DNA of 64,000 nucleotides from Carboxydocella thermautotrophica (GTDB taxonomy: Bacteria; Bacillota; GCA-003054495; Carboxydocellales; Carboxydocellaceae): assembly GCA_003054495.1 (NCBI GenBank), contig CP028514.1, forward strand, positions 2,062,001 through 2,126,000, in the 5' to 3' direction. Made by a program: the position numbers and the translations under genes. This document shows, piece after piece, positions 31,075-41,650 of the stretch. The notes beneath the pieces were generated by a model. It worked only from the letters and a program-made list of their open reading frames with translations, ran no database searches and had not been told where the DNA came from. The number at the start of each line of letters is the position of its first letter. Within the stretch, counting starts at the first letter, position 1.

Positions 31075-33501
31075 CTAGCGCAGCTTGCCACCAAACTCCG
31101 CAGCTACAGCAGTCAGGATCCGCTCCTGCCGGGCATTTACTTCTTCATCGGTCAAGGTACGGTCAGCCGCCTGGTAATAGAGGCTGAGAGCCATGCTCTT
31201 CCAGCCCGCCGGCACCTGGGTCCCCTGGTAGACATCGAAGATTTCCACCCGCTCCAGGATTTCACCGCCCTGTTCCCACACTACCCGCAACAGTTCTTGC
31301 GCCGGGGTTTCCACCGGTACCAGCAGGGCCAAATCCCGGGCAATGCCGGGGAAGCGGGCCAGGGGCTGGTATTGTTTCACTCCACCTGCAACAGCAAAGA
31401 GATTTTCCAGGTACATTTCGCCAGTTACAATCTCCCCGCTCAATTCATAGTTTTCCACCACATCAGGGTGAAGCTGCCCGATCAAGGCCAGTTCCCGGCC
31501 GCCAGCTACTGCCCGTGCCGTACGGCCCGGATGGAAGGTGGGCAGGAAATCCACCGGCTGCCAGCGTACATCAGTAATACCTAGCAGCTGAAATAATCCC
31601 TCGGCAATGCCTTTGGCCCAGTAGAAATCATAGGGCTGGCCTGCCCCCAGCCAGCTGCGAGGGCTGCTGCCCAGGCCCAGGAAGGCCAGCTCCAGGCTTT
31701 CCCGTGGCAATTCTCCTTCCCCCAGGGGCAGGAAAACATGACCCTGTTCAAAAATGGCCATTTCCCTGAGCCGCCGGTTATAATTGCGTCGCGCTGTCTC
31801 CAGCAGGCCCGGCAGGAGAGTGGTCCGCATTTGTGATGCTTCCTCACTGAGAGGATTCTGGATTACTACCGCCCGGGCCAGGGGACTGCCCTGGGGCAGG
31901 TTCAACTTCTCCAGCTGGCCGGGATTGGCAAAGCTGAGATTGATCACTTCCGTCAGGCCCGCTCCTACCAGATAGTCCCGCACCCGGGCCGCCAGGGCCT
32001 GTTCCCGCTTCAAGCGTCCCTGGGTGGTAGCCATTACCGGCAAATCAGTAGGAATGCGGTCGTAGCCATAGAGCCGGGCTACTTCCTCAATCAGATCAGC
32101 TTCAATGCTCAGGTCCTGGCGCCGGCTGGGAACTGTTACTACCAGTACGCCCGGTTCCGCTTCGTTCACGGTCAAACCCAGGCGTTCCAGCAGCTCAGCA
32201 ATTTCTGCAGAGGTCAGCTGCAGCCCCAGATAGGAATTAACCCGCTGGGTTTTCAGCCTGATCACCGGTGCCTGCCACTTTACCACCTGTACATCTACCA
32301 TACCGGCTGCCACTTGCCCGCCAGCCAGCCGTTCCAGCAAATGGGCCGCCCGCCGGGCAGCTAATGGTGCCAGCTCAGGATCCAGTCCCTTTTCAAAGCG
32401 CAGGGATGCTTCTGACCTCAGCCCCAGTTTGCGGGAGGTCCGGCGCACAGTGGCTCCGGCAAACCAGGCCGATTCCAGCAGAATATGGCTGGTAGCCGCT
32501 GTTACCTCAGTATCCAGTCCACCCATGACCCCGGCCAGAGCCACGGCCCGCTGGCTGTCGGCAATGACCAGGTCATCATTGCTCAGCGTCCGCTCTTGCC
32601 CGTCCAGAGTGGTCAGCTCTTCGCCCTCTGCTGCCCGCCGCACCACAATCCGCTGTCCCTGCAAGGTATCATAATCGAAAGCATGCAGGGGTTGGCCCAG
32701 TTCCAGCATAACATAGTTGGTAATATCCACCACATTGTTGATGGGACGTACTCCCGCTGCTTGCAAACGATTTTGCAGCCATAGGGGTGAAGGCCCCAGC
32801 TTGACTTCCCGAATAACCGTTGCTGTGTAGCGTTTACATAGATCAGCAGCAACGATTTCCACCTGGACCTGTTCCGCTGCCCCCGGCTGGTATTCCCGGT
32901 ACTCCAGGGCCGGCAGACGCACTTCCCGGCCCAGTAAAGCCGCCACCTCATAGGCTACTCCCAGCATGGACAGGCAATCCGACCGGTTGGGGGTGAGTTC
33001 CAGCTCCAGAACCACATCATTTAAGCCCAGAATTTCCTTGATATCTGCTCCCAGGGGGATGTCCGGAGGCAGAATCAGGATCCCGTCCTGTTGTCCTTCC
33101 GGCAGCAATCGTTTTTCAATCCCCAGTTCTTCTCCGGAACAGAGCATGCCATTGGACTCTATCCCTCTGAGTTTGCCCCGCTTGATTTTGATATCCCCCG
33201 GCAGCCGCGCTCCCACCAGGGCCACGGGCACCACATCCCCGGCCTGGACATTGGTGGCACCGGTAACGATTTGCAGCCACTCAGCTTCCCCGACATTGAC
33301 CTGGCAAATCCGCAGCTTATCGGCATTGGGATGGGCTTCAATTTTTTCCACCCGGCCCACGACTACCTTTTCTATCCCTTCCCCCCGGTAGTGCAGGTTT
33401 TCCACTGCTACCCCGGAACGGGTCATTTTTTCTGCCAGTTCCTCGGGGGTAATCCCCGTCAAATCCACATATTCCTGTAACCAGTTAAAGGAAACACGCA
33501 C
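31075..33501 (-). CDS. pheT: Phenylalanyl-tRNA synthetase beta subunit
   Basis: 808 residues, full length. N-terminal tRNA-binding EMAP-like domain (VVVGRVEKIEAHPNADKLR, about 46-64), B3/B4 editing domain (about 210-390), B5 (RVNSYLGLQL...), catalytic-like core, and a C-terminal FDX-ACB domain (ARFPGIARDLALLVP then FDVYQGTQVPAGWKSMALSL). Start GTG 33501 with GGAGGG upstream. Forms the alpha2beta2 enzyme with PheS, 17 bases upstream. Controlled by the Phe T-box at the head of aroF. Confidence 0.97.
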   Translation of the reverse strand: MRVSFNWLQEYVDLTGITPEELAEKMTRSGVAVENLHYRGEGIEKVVVGRVEKIEAHPNADKLRICQVNVGEAEWLQIVTGATNVQAGDVVPVALVGARLPGDIKIKRGKLRGIESNGMLCSGEELGIEKRLLPEGQQDGILILPPDIPLGADIKEILGLNDVVLELELTPNRSDCLSMLGVAYEVAALLGREVRLPALEYREYQPGAAEQVQVEIVAADLCKRYTATVIREVKLGPSPLWLQNRLQAAGVRPINNVVDITNYVMLELGQPLHAFDYDTLQGQRIVVRRAAEGEELTTLDGQERTLSNDDLVIADSQRAVALAGVMGGLDTEVTAATSHILLESAWFAGATVRRTSRKLGLRSEASLRFEKGLDPELAPLAARRAAHLLERLAGGQVAAGMVDVQVVKWQAPVIRLKTQRVNSYLGLQLTSAEIAELLERLGLTVNEAEPGVLVVTVPSRRQDLSIEADLIEEVARLYGYDRIPTDLPVMATTQGRLKREQALAARVRDYLVGAGLTEVINLSFANPGQLEKLNLPQGSPLARAVVIQNPLSEEASQMRTTLLPGLLETARRNYNRRLREMAIFEQGHVFLPLGEGELPRESLELAFLGLGSSPRSWLGAGQPYDFYWAKGIAEGLFQLLGITDVRWQPVDFLPTFHPGRTARAVAGGRELALIGQLHPDVVENYELSGEIVTGEMYLENLFAVAGGVKQYQPLARFPGIARDLALLVPVETPAQELLRVVWEQGGEILERVEIFDVYQGTQVPAGWKSMALSLYYQAADRTLTDEEVNARQERILTAVAAEFGGKLR

Positions 33502-33518
33502 TCTCTCTTCCCTCCAGT

Positions 33519-35365
<1,847 letters not shown>

Positions 35366-35389
35366 CCCATGACCCTCCTTTTGCTTTAG

Positions 35390-35688
35390 AAATAAAATAA
35401 GCTTCGTCCCAAAATAATGGGACGAAGCCTGTGCTCCGCGGTACCACCCAGTTTCCGGCTGATAGCCGGCACTCATTAAGCATACGGGACCGTAAGTCCG
35501 ATATGCCCCCCGGGATAACGGTCAGGGTGACCGGCCGCACCTACTGGCCGAAATGGCGTTCAGCTGGCTGCTCAGGAGGGAACTTCGCTACGGCTAACCT
35601 GGCAGGGCTTCCAGTCGCCGACCCCGCCTCCCTGGGAGGTATGACCCGTGCTACTTTTCTCCGTCATCGCTTTTTATTACTTTGTTTG
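35390..35688 (-). promoter_or_regulatory. T-box leader, specifier UUC (Phe)
   Basis: Reverse strand: stem I begins GATGACGGAGAAAAGTAGCA; the T-box GGGTGGTACCGCGG lies at 35436-35450; the terminator GCTTCGTCCC / GGGACGAAGC (35401-35428) is followed by a T-rich run. Aligning stem I with the thrS leader of this window (both have GCCCTGCCAG then 16-17 bases) puts the specifier at complement 35580-35582, which reads UUC. Uncharged tRNA-Phe should thus switch on aroF-pheS-pheT. Confidence 0.92.
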
Positions 35689-35694
35689 CTAAGT

Positions 35695-35724
35695 ATTATA
35701 TACAGTTTATGCGGTCAATGTCAA
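35695..35724 (-). promoter_or_regulatory. Promoter of the aroF-pheST T-box transcript
   Basis: Reverse strand: -35 TTGACA (35719-35724), 18 bp spacer, -10 TATAAT (35695-35700). Confidence 0.75.
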
Positions 35725-35841
35725 TGTTATAAGCAAAATTTATCACCAGCTCAATCTGATAAAAAACTTTAATTGGACGAAAAAAAGTAATTTATGCTAT
35801 AGTAACCATGAAACAAGATTAGCTTGAAGGAGATGAGGGTT

Positions 35842-36723
35842 GTGATTAGAAAAGCACTCACCCTGTTGATCATACTGGTGGCCTTGCTGTCCGCAGCTTG
35901 CAGCCAGCAAACAGCCACTACCAGTGAGAAGAAAGAGCAGCCCAAGGTATTACGGGTCGGCCTCATACCCAACCAGGCCCCGGAGAAAATTAAAGCCAAA
36001 TATGAGCCTTTCCGCAAATATCTCGAGGAAAAGCTGGGCATGCCGGTAGAGCTGTTTGTTGCCACCAACTATGCCGGTGTAGTAGAAGCAATGGCTGCAG
36101 ATAAACTGGATATGGCCTATTTCGGCGGTCTCACCTATGTACAGGCCAAACAAAAAGCGAAAATTCATCCTATCGTCACGGAGATTGACAGTGAAACCAA
36201 AACTACCAAATACTACAGCCTGATTATTACCCCGGCCAATAGCCCTATTAAAACCCTGCAGGATTTGAAAGGCAAAACCTTCGCCTTCGGGGATATTAAC
36301 TCCACCTCCGGTTCCCTGTATCCACGGATTATGCTCGACCGGGCCGGGCTGAAGGTACCGGATGATTTCGCCAATATCATCTATACCGGCAAACATGATG
36401 CCACTGCTCTGGCTGTTCAGAATGGCAAAGTGGATGCCGGTGGCCTGGAGGGCCGAATTTTGAACAAGCTAATTGAAGATGGCAAAATCGACAAAAACAA
36501 AATCCGCATTCTGGCCAAATCTGACCCCATTGAAGGGTATCCCTGGTGTGTCCAGGACAGCATGGACCCTCAGCTGGAAGCAAAAATAGTGGACGCTTTT
36601 CTCAGCATCAAAGATCCGGAGTTGCTCAAGCTTTTACGGGCTGAAGGCTTTGCCAGGGTTAAAGCCGAAGACTACGCCTATGTAGAACAGGAAGCCAGAC
36701 GACTGGGGTTGTTAAAACAATGA
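35842..36723 (+). CDS. phnD: Phosphonate/phosphite ABC transporter binding lipoprotein
   Basis: 293 residues from GTG 35842 (AAGGAG nine bases upstream). Lipoprotein signal MIRKALTLLIILVALLSAAC with the lipid Cys at 20. The PhnD/PtxB fold shows VLRVGLIPNQAPEKIKAKYE, LGMPVELFVATNYAGVVEAM, DMAYFGGLTYVQA, and LKGKTFAFGDINSTSGSLYP, the S-T-S-G ligand loop. Forms an uptake system with the next two genes. Phosphonate, phosphite or methylphosphonate cannot be told apart by eye. Confidence 0.93.
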   Translation: MIRKALTLLIILVALLSAACSQQTATTSEKKEQPKVLRVGLIPNQAPEKIKAKYEPFRKYLEEKLGMPVELFVATNYAGVVEAMAADKLDMAYFGGLTYVQAKQKAKIHPIVTEIDSETKTTKYYSLIITPANSPIKTLQDLKGKTFAFGDINSTSGSLYPRIMLDRAGLKVPDDFANIIYTGKHDATALAVQNGKVDAGGLEGRILNKLIEDGKIDKNKIRILAKSDPIEGYPWCVQDSMDPQLEAKIVDAFLSIKDPELLKLLRAEGFARVKAEDYAYVEQEARRLGLLKQ

Positions 36724-37463
36724 AGCCGATCATACAGGTAGAGAATGTCAGTAAGGTCTATGGCAATGGTACCAAGGCCCTCAAAGAAGTGTCTTTTTCA
36801 ATCAAGGCGGGAGAACGGGTGGGAATTCTCGGGGCCAGCGGCTCAGGGAAAACCACCCTTTTCCGCCTTTTAAACGGCTCGCTTTTACCCACTTCCGGCA
36901 GGGTCTCGGTGCTGGGTCAGGACCTGGCAGAACTCAGCCACCGCCAGCTGCGCCAGCTCCGCACCCGCATCTCCCTGGTCTATCAAAACTATAATCTGAT
37001 TCCGGGACTCAGTGTTGCCCACAATGTCTATATGGGCCGCCTGGGCAGTATCTCTCCCTGGCAGGTTATGCGCTCCCTCGGCTGGCTAACCGTTCGGGAA
37101 CGGGAGGAGATCCAGGCAGTACTGGCCAGTGTCGGCCTGGCCAATAAACTGGAAGTGAAGGCCAGTGAACTTTCCGGAGGTCAGCAGCAACGGGTAGCTA
37201 TTGCCCGTACCATCCTGGCCCGGCCGGAGATCATCCTGGCCGACGAGCCCATTGCCTCGGTGGATGTCCATACCGCCCATCTCCTGCTCAATATCTTTAA
37301 GGAACTGAATGAAAAACAGGGAATAACTTTAGTGTGCAATTTACACCAGGTGGATTTTGCTCTAACTTACTGTCAACGTTTACTGGTGCTACAGAAGGGG
37401 CAACTGATCTATGATGGCCCACCGGAGGCTTTCCCCGGACCGGGGAGGTGGGCTGATGCTTAA
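36720..37463 (+). CDS. phnC: Phosphonate-type ABC transporter ATPase
   Basis: 247 residues. Walker A GASGSGKTTLFRLL (about 37-50), Q-loop VYQNYNLIPGLSV, signature ELSGGQQQRVAIARTI and Walker B IILADEPIASVD, with the PhnC-type insertion VYMGRLGSISPWQVMRSLGW between. ATG overlaps the phnD stop by four bases (ATGA), so translation is coupled. Confidence 0.95.
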   Translation: MKPIIQVENVSKVYGNGTKALKEVSFSIKAGERVGILGASGSGKTTLFRLLNGSLLPTSGRVSVLGQDLAELSHRQLRQLRTRISLVYQNYNLIPGLSVAHNVYMGRLGSISPWQVMRSLGWLTVREREEIQAVLASVGLANKLEVKASELSGGQQQRVAIARTILARPEIILADEPIASVDVHTAHLLLNIFKELNEKQGITLVCNLHQVDFALTYCQRLLVLQKGQLIYDGPPEAFPGPGRWADA

Positions 37464-38298
37464 GCGAATGATCCGCCATCTGACTCTGATCCTCTTTCTG
37501 CTGCTGCTGGTCAGCTGGAGTTTCAGCTATACTAAATTCCAGCCCGCTGCTTTCCGGGAAGCCGGTAACCTGAAGAACATGCAGGCCTTTCTGCTGGGCC
37601 TCTGGCCCCCGGATTTCAGCCCGGAATTTCTCAGAACTGTGGGCAAACTTCTGCTGGAAACCCTGGCTATTTCCACTGCCGGTACCGCCCTGGCAATCAT
37701 GGGAGCCATTCCCCTGACTATCCTGGCTACCCCGCCCCGGGGTGAAGAGCTCTCCCGGGTCGCGCAGGGAACCCTGCCCTGGCTGCTGCGCTGGGAATTG
37801 TATTATCTCAGCCGCTCGCTTTTGAATCTCTGCCGGGCCGTCCCCGAGCTGCTCTGGGCCCTGATCTTTATCACCGCTGTCGGTCTGGGCCCTTTTCCGG
37901 GTGTACTGGCTCTGGCTACCCACAGTCTGGGCATTCTGGGCAAACTCTATGCCGAAATTCTTGAGGCGACTGACCAGCGGCTGGTAGATACGGTGCGGGC
38001 TACTGGCGCCTCTGAGCTGGCGGTGCTGCTTTATGCCCGTATTCCTGTAAATCTGCCGGTACTGCTCTCCTATACCCTCTTTCGCTGGGAATGCAACATG
38101 CGAGCTGCTACCGTCCTGGGTTTTGTGGGAGCCGGCGGGATCGGTACCCAGCTAACCCTCAGCATGCAGTTGTTTGCCTATCACGAAGTAGCTACTCTGG
38201 TGCTGGTTATTCTCCTCCTGGTTCTGGGGCTGGATTTACTGGGACAATTTATCCGCAACAGCCTGCTAAACCAGCCAGCCAATCACCTGCAAAGATGA
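37456..38298 (+). CDS. phnE: Phosphonate-type ABC transporter permease
   Basis: 280 residues from ATG 37456 (GGGGAGG seven bases upstream), overlapping phnC by eight bases. Six or so hydrophobic segments; the EAA loop reads VDTVRATGASELAVLLYARIP, typical of PhnE. N-terminal FQPAAFREAGNLKNMQAFL is the usual periplasmic opening. No C-P lyase or phosphite dehydrogenase gene is adjacent, so the fate of the substrate is not shown here. Confidence 0.93.
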   Translation: MLKRMIRHLTLILFLLLLVSWSFSYTKFQPAAFREAGNLKNMQAFLLGLWPPDFSPEFLRTVGKLLLETLAISTAGTALAIMGAIPLTILATPPRGEELSRVAQGTLPWLLRWELYYLSRSLLNLCRAVPELLWALIFITAVGLGPFPGVLALATHSLGILGKLYAEILEATDQRLVDTVRATGASELAVLLYARIPVNLPVLLSYTLFRWECNMRAATVLGFVGAGGIGTQLTLSMQLFAYHEVATLVLVILLLVLGLDLLGQFIRNSLLNQPANHLQR

Positions 38299-38369
38299 AC
38301 TGGAATAGAATAATGTTTTTCGCCTCTAGAAAAACTAATGCTGATCAAGGAGACAGGAGGCGAGAAACT

Positions 38370-40085
38370 TTGCAGTACCAGCAACAAAAAACCCTGCCCA
38401 GGGTAGCATATTTTTGTATGGAATATGGTCTTCACCCCCAGCTCCCTATTTATGCCGGTGGACTGGGAATTTTAGCCGGTGATTATCTCAAGGCGGCCCG
38501 GGACATGGGCTTGCCGGTAGTAGGTATCGGTATCCTCTGGGCTCAGGATTATACTGAACAATACATCGGGGCCGATGGTCGTCCCTATGATGTTTTCCCG
38601 ACTTATGACTACAGTTTCCTGCAGGACACAGGTGTAACGGTTACCGTGAATGTGCGGGGCGAGGAAGTGGTTTGCCGCATCAAAAAAGTGGACCAGTATG
38701 GCAATGCTCCCCTATACCTGCTGGACACCAACTATCCCGGCAGCCGTCACGGCTGGATTACCTCCAAACTCTACGGCGGCAGCAACCAGGACCGGGTGGC
38801 CCAGGAAATTGTGCTGGGTATCGGCGGAGTGCGGGCTCTGAGGGCCCTGGGCATAGAAGTGGATATTTATCATTTCAATGAAGGCCACGCCGTTTTTGCC
38901 GGGCTGGAACTGGTCCGGGAAAAAATGGCCCAGGGCCTCTCTTTTCAGGAAGCCTGGCGGGCCGCCCGGCGGCAGATAGTGTTTACCACCCATACTCCGG
39001 TGCCGGCAGGCAATGAAATCCATGATCACGGCCTGTTACAATATATGGGCGCATATAATGGCCTGACTTATGAGCAAATGAAAATGATTGGTGGCGATCC
39101 CTTCGGGATGACGGTAGCCGGTTTGCGGCTCTCCTGTATTGCTAACGGAGTCTCCCGTATCCACGGGGAAGTAGCCCGCCGGATGTGGAAGGAGGTAAGC
39201 AATTCTGCCCCCATCATTTCCGTCACCAATGGAGTACATGATCGCACCTGGCAGGATCCGGCCATCTGGGATGCCTATCAGAAGGGACAAAGTCTCTGGC
39301 CGGCCCACCAGGCAGCCAAACAGCGCTTAATCGATTTCATCCGCCAGCGTACCGGTACGCCTTTAAATCCCAGTGCCCTGCTGGTAGGATTTGCCCGGCG
39401 GGCTGCCCCGTATAAACGCTCGGACCTGATTTTTCGCAATACTTCCCTGATCGAGCCCCTGCTGCTGAACGGCAAATTGCAGCTGGTCTTTTCCGGTAAA
39501 GCTCATCCTGCTGATGAACATGGCAAAAATATTATCGCCGACCTGGTCAAAATGGACCGCCGCTTTGGCGATGCCGTCGTCTTCCTGGAAAACTACAACA
39601 TGGAAGTGGCCAAATACCTGGTTCAGGGCTGTGATGTCTGGCTCAATAACCCCAGGCGGCCCTTAGAAGCCAGCGGTACTTCGGGCATGAAGGCTGCCAT
39701 GAATGGAGTGCTGAACCTGAGTGTCGTGGATGGCTGGGTAGCCGAAGGTCCCCAGCATGGTATCAGCGGCTGGCTGCTGGACCATGTAATTGAGAAAAAT
39801 GCCGCCCACTGGGATCAGGACGCCGAGGATCTGAAGGCCCTCTATCATATTCTGGTCAATGAAGTAATCCCCACCTACTATGAAGACAAGGACCGCTGGG
39901 GCCGGATGATGCGGGCCAGTATCGAAATGTCCCGGGAAAAATTCTCCGCCCATCGTATGATCCGGGAATATTATGAACAGCTCTACAGCAAAGGGGGGCG
40001 TGACCCTGAACGACGCACCTTTATCCATATCACTCCCGAAGGTATGGATATTTTTCAGTCTGTGCTGCCGGAAGCCGCCCATTAA
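38370..40085 (+). CDS. glgP: Alpha-glucan phosphorylase, short GT35 type
   Basis: 571 residues from TTG 38370, which has AGGAGG nine bases upstream; ATGs at 38295 and 38313 are in frame but lack a ribosome site. Opening PRVAYFCMEYGLHPQLPIYA with GGLGILAGDYLKAARDMG, then VFTTHTPVPAGNEIHD, ARRAAPYKRSDLI and the PLP lysine motif EASGTSGMKAAMNGVLNLS (about 455-473). Phosphorolysis of alpha-1,4-glucan to glucose-1-phosphate. About 550-600 residues is the length of the thermophile-type (TIGR02094) enzymes. Function unrelated to phnCDE, though on the same strand 71 bases on. Confidence 0.94.
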   Translation: MQYQQQKTLPRVAYFCMEYGLHPQLPIYAGGLGILAGDYLKAARDMGLPVVGIGILWAQDYTEQYIGADGRPYDVFPTYDYSFLQDTGVTVTVNVRGEEVVCRIKKVDQYGNAPLYLLDTNYPGSRHGWITSKLYGGSNQDRVAQEIVLGIGGVRALRALGIEVDIYHFNEGHAVFAGLELVREKMAQGLSFQEAWRAARRQIVFTTHTPVPAGNEIHDHGLLQYMGAYNGLTYEQMKMIGGDPFGMTVAGLRLSCIANGVSRIHGEVARRMWKEVSNSAPIISVTNGVHDRTWQDPAIWDAYQKGQSLWPAHQAAKQRLIDFIRQRTGTPLNPSALLVGFARRAAPYKRSDLIFRNTSLIEPLLLNGKLQLVFSGKAHPADEHGKNIIADLVKMDRRFGDAVVFLENYNMEVAKYLVQGCDVWLNNPRRPLEASGTSGMKAAMNGVLNLSVVDGWVAEGPQHGISGWLLDHVIEKNAAHWDQDAEDLKALYHILVNEVIPTYYEDKDRWGRMMRASIEMSREKFSAHRMIREYYEQLYSKGGRDPERRTFIHITPEGMDIFQSVLPEAAH

Positions 40086-40113
40086 AAAAGAGCCCATCTC
40101 CGGGCTCTTTTTT
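40084..40113. terminator. Bidirectional terminator after glgP
   Basis: AAAAAAGAGCCC / GGGCTCTTTTTT around a six-base loop, starting in the glgP stop codon. Confidence 0.93.
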
Positions 40114-40184
40114 ACAGTCCTTTACCTTTTTCCCTGGCTATGCGCAGCATTTCACCCACCGAGGCCCGACAGGCAAACCCCCGC

Positions 40185-40982
40185 CTAAACGGCGGAGTTC
40201 TGACGAATGGTTTCATACATCAGGATACCGGCAGCCACAGCCACATTCAGGGATTCGGCCCCTCCCGGCATGGGAATGGTTACCCGCTCCCGGGCCAGAG
40301 CCAGCAATTCAGGACTCAACCCCCGGCCTTCATTGCCCAGCAAAAGCAAGCGGGGCTGTCGCCAGTCTAACCGGTAATAGGGCACTGCTCCTTCCAGGGC
40401 AGTAGCTGTTACCCACCAGCCCAGTTCTGCTGCTGCCCGAACAGCGGCCAGGCTGTCGGTCAACTCCCGGCAGGGCAGGTGAAAGATGGCACCCATGGTG
40501 GCCCGTACCGTTTTAGGATTATACAGGTCGCAGCTGTCCGGGGTGGTCCAAACCTCCCTGATACCGGCGGCAAAGGCAGTGCGAATGATGGTCCCCAGAT
40601 TACCTGGATCCTGAATCCCATCCAGCACCAGTATTATTCCCCGCCCAGGCCGGGGGAGGGTAAAATCCTGCTGCCGTACCGGCACCACCGCCACCAGACC
40701 CTGCGGCGTCTCAGTGGCACTGAGTTTGGCCAGCACCCCTTCACTAACCTCCTGGCAAGGAATGGCTCGTTCCTTTAACTGCCGAAACAAGGCCTGTCCC
40801 CGCTCTTTACCAATCCCGACAGCGGTATAATAAACTTTAGTAACCGGATAATCGGCTTTCAGGACTTCTTCCAGCAAGCGCACTCCTTCCACCAGAAAAG
40901 CTTGCTGTTCGCGGCGCCCTCTGGCTGTCAGCAGGCGAGCCCGCTCCTTGATTTCCGGATTGGCTGTGGAGGTAATTATCAC
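40185..40982 (-). CDS. SpoU/TrmH-family RNA 2'-O-methyltransferase
   Basis: 265 residues. N-terminal substrate-binding domain (KERARLLTARGRREQQAFLVEG-like start) then the SPOUT knot: ILVLDGIQDPGNLGTIIRTA (about 112-131), LLLLGNEGRGLSPELL and IPMPGGAESLNVAVAAGILMYE. This resembles YsgA/RlmB; the exact rRNA or tRNA site is unknown. Start GTG 40982, two bases after the ktrA stop. A hairpin CCGCC-TAAA-CGGCGG lies just after its stop. Confidence 0.92.
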   Translation of the reverse strand: MIITSTANPEIKERARLLTARGRREQQAFLVEGVRLLEEVLKADYPVTKVYYTAVGIGKERGQALFRQLKERAIPCQEVSEGVLAKLSATETPQGLVAVVPVRQQDFTLPRPGRGIILVLDGIQDPGNLGTIIRTAFAAGIREVWTTPDSCDLYNPKTVRATMGAIFHLPCRELTDSLAAVRAAAELGWWVTATALEGAVPYYRLDWRQPRLLLLGNEGRGLSPELLALARERVTIPMPGGAESLNVAVAAGILMYETIRQNSAV

Positions 40983-40984
40983 TT

Positions 40985-41635
40985 TTAGCCCTCCATCCGC
41001 AGTTTTTTCAGGGATTTGTTATCTCCGATCACTACCAGGATATCATTATTCATAATCATGGTCTGACCGCCGGGAGCGACGATGATTTCCTCCCCGCGCT
41101 TAATAGCCATGATGTTAACCTTGTACTTGTTACGAATATTGGACTGCGCCAGTGTCTTCCCCACCAGGTCATCGGGGGCAATGATTTCCAGGATACTGTA
41201 ATCCCGGGAAAGTTCAATATGATCCAGCACATTGCAGGAAACCAGGTTTTGCGCTACCCTGACGGCCATATCCCGTTCCGGATATACCACCTGGTCAGCT
41301 CCTACCCTGGCCAGCACCTTGCCATGCAGTTCATTCTGGGCTTTGGCGATTACTTTTTTTACTCCCATTTCTTTCAGCATGACAGTAACCAGAATGCTGG
41401 CCTGCACATCGGCCCCGATCGCCACGATAACCTTGTCGAAGTTGGTCAGGCCCAGTTCCCGCAAGACAGCTTCATCCAGTACGTCCGCTTCCACAGCATG
41501 GGTAACAAAATCGCGGATTTCCTGCACCCGGTCTTCATCCTTGTCCACCGCCAGTACCTCATGCCCCATAGTCGTCAGGGTCTTAGCCATTGCGGTGCCG
41601 AAACGCCCCAAACCAATAACGGCAAATTGTTGCAT
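40985..41635 (-). CDS. ktrA: Potassium uptake regulator, TrkA/KtrA type
   Basis: 216 residues, one RCK_N and one RCK_C domain as in KtrA. Nucleotide-binding motif FAVIGLGRFGTAMAKTL (4-20) with acidic VDKDEDR at the strand-2 end; C-terminal VGKTLAQSNIRNKYKVNIMA. Binds ATP/ADP or NAD(H), perhaps c-di-AMP in RCK_C, and gates the KtrB channel subunit encoded just upstream (15 bases). Confidence 0.94.
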   Translation of the reverse strand: MQQFAVIGLGRFGTAMAKTLTTMGHEVLAVDKDEDRVQEIRDFVTHAVEADVLDEAVLRELGLTNFDKVIVAIGADVQASILVTVMLKEMGVKKVIAKAQNELHGKVLARVGADQVVYPERDMAVRVAQNLVSCNVLDHIELSRDYSILEIIAPDDLVGKTLAQSNIRNKYKVNIMAIKRGEEIIVAPGGQTMIMNNDILVVIGDNKSLKKLRMEG

Positions 41636-41650
41636 TTTGCCTGCCTCCTT

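Noticed and set aside
38091-38369. N-terminal extension of the glucan phosphorylase into phnE
   Set aside because: The extension reads phnE out of frame; the family starts near PRVAYFC and TTG 38370 has the only good ribosome site.
40114-40184. Open frame ending FACRASVGEMLRIAREKGKGL after the SpoU methyltransferase, and hairpin CCGCC-TAAA-CGGCGG, as an IS end or gene remnant
   Set aside because: About 30 codons with no recognisable family and no second copy in the window; the hairpin alone is not enough to call an element.
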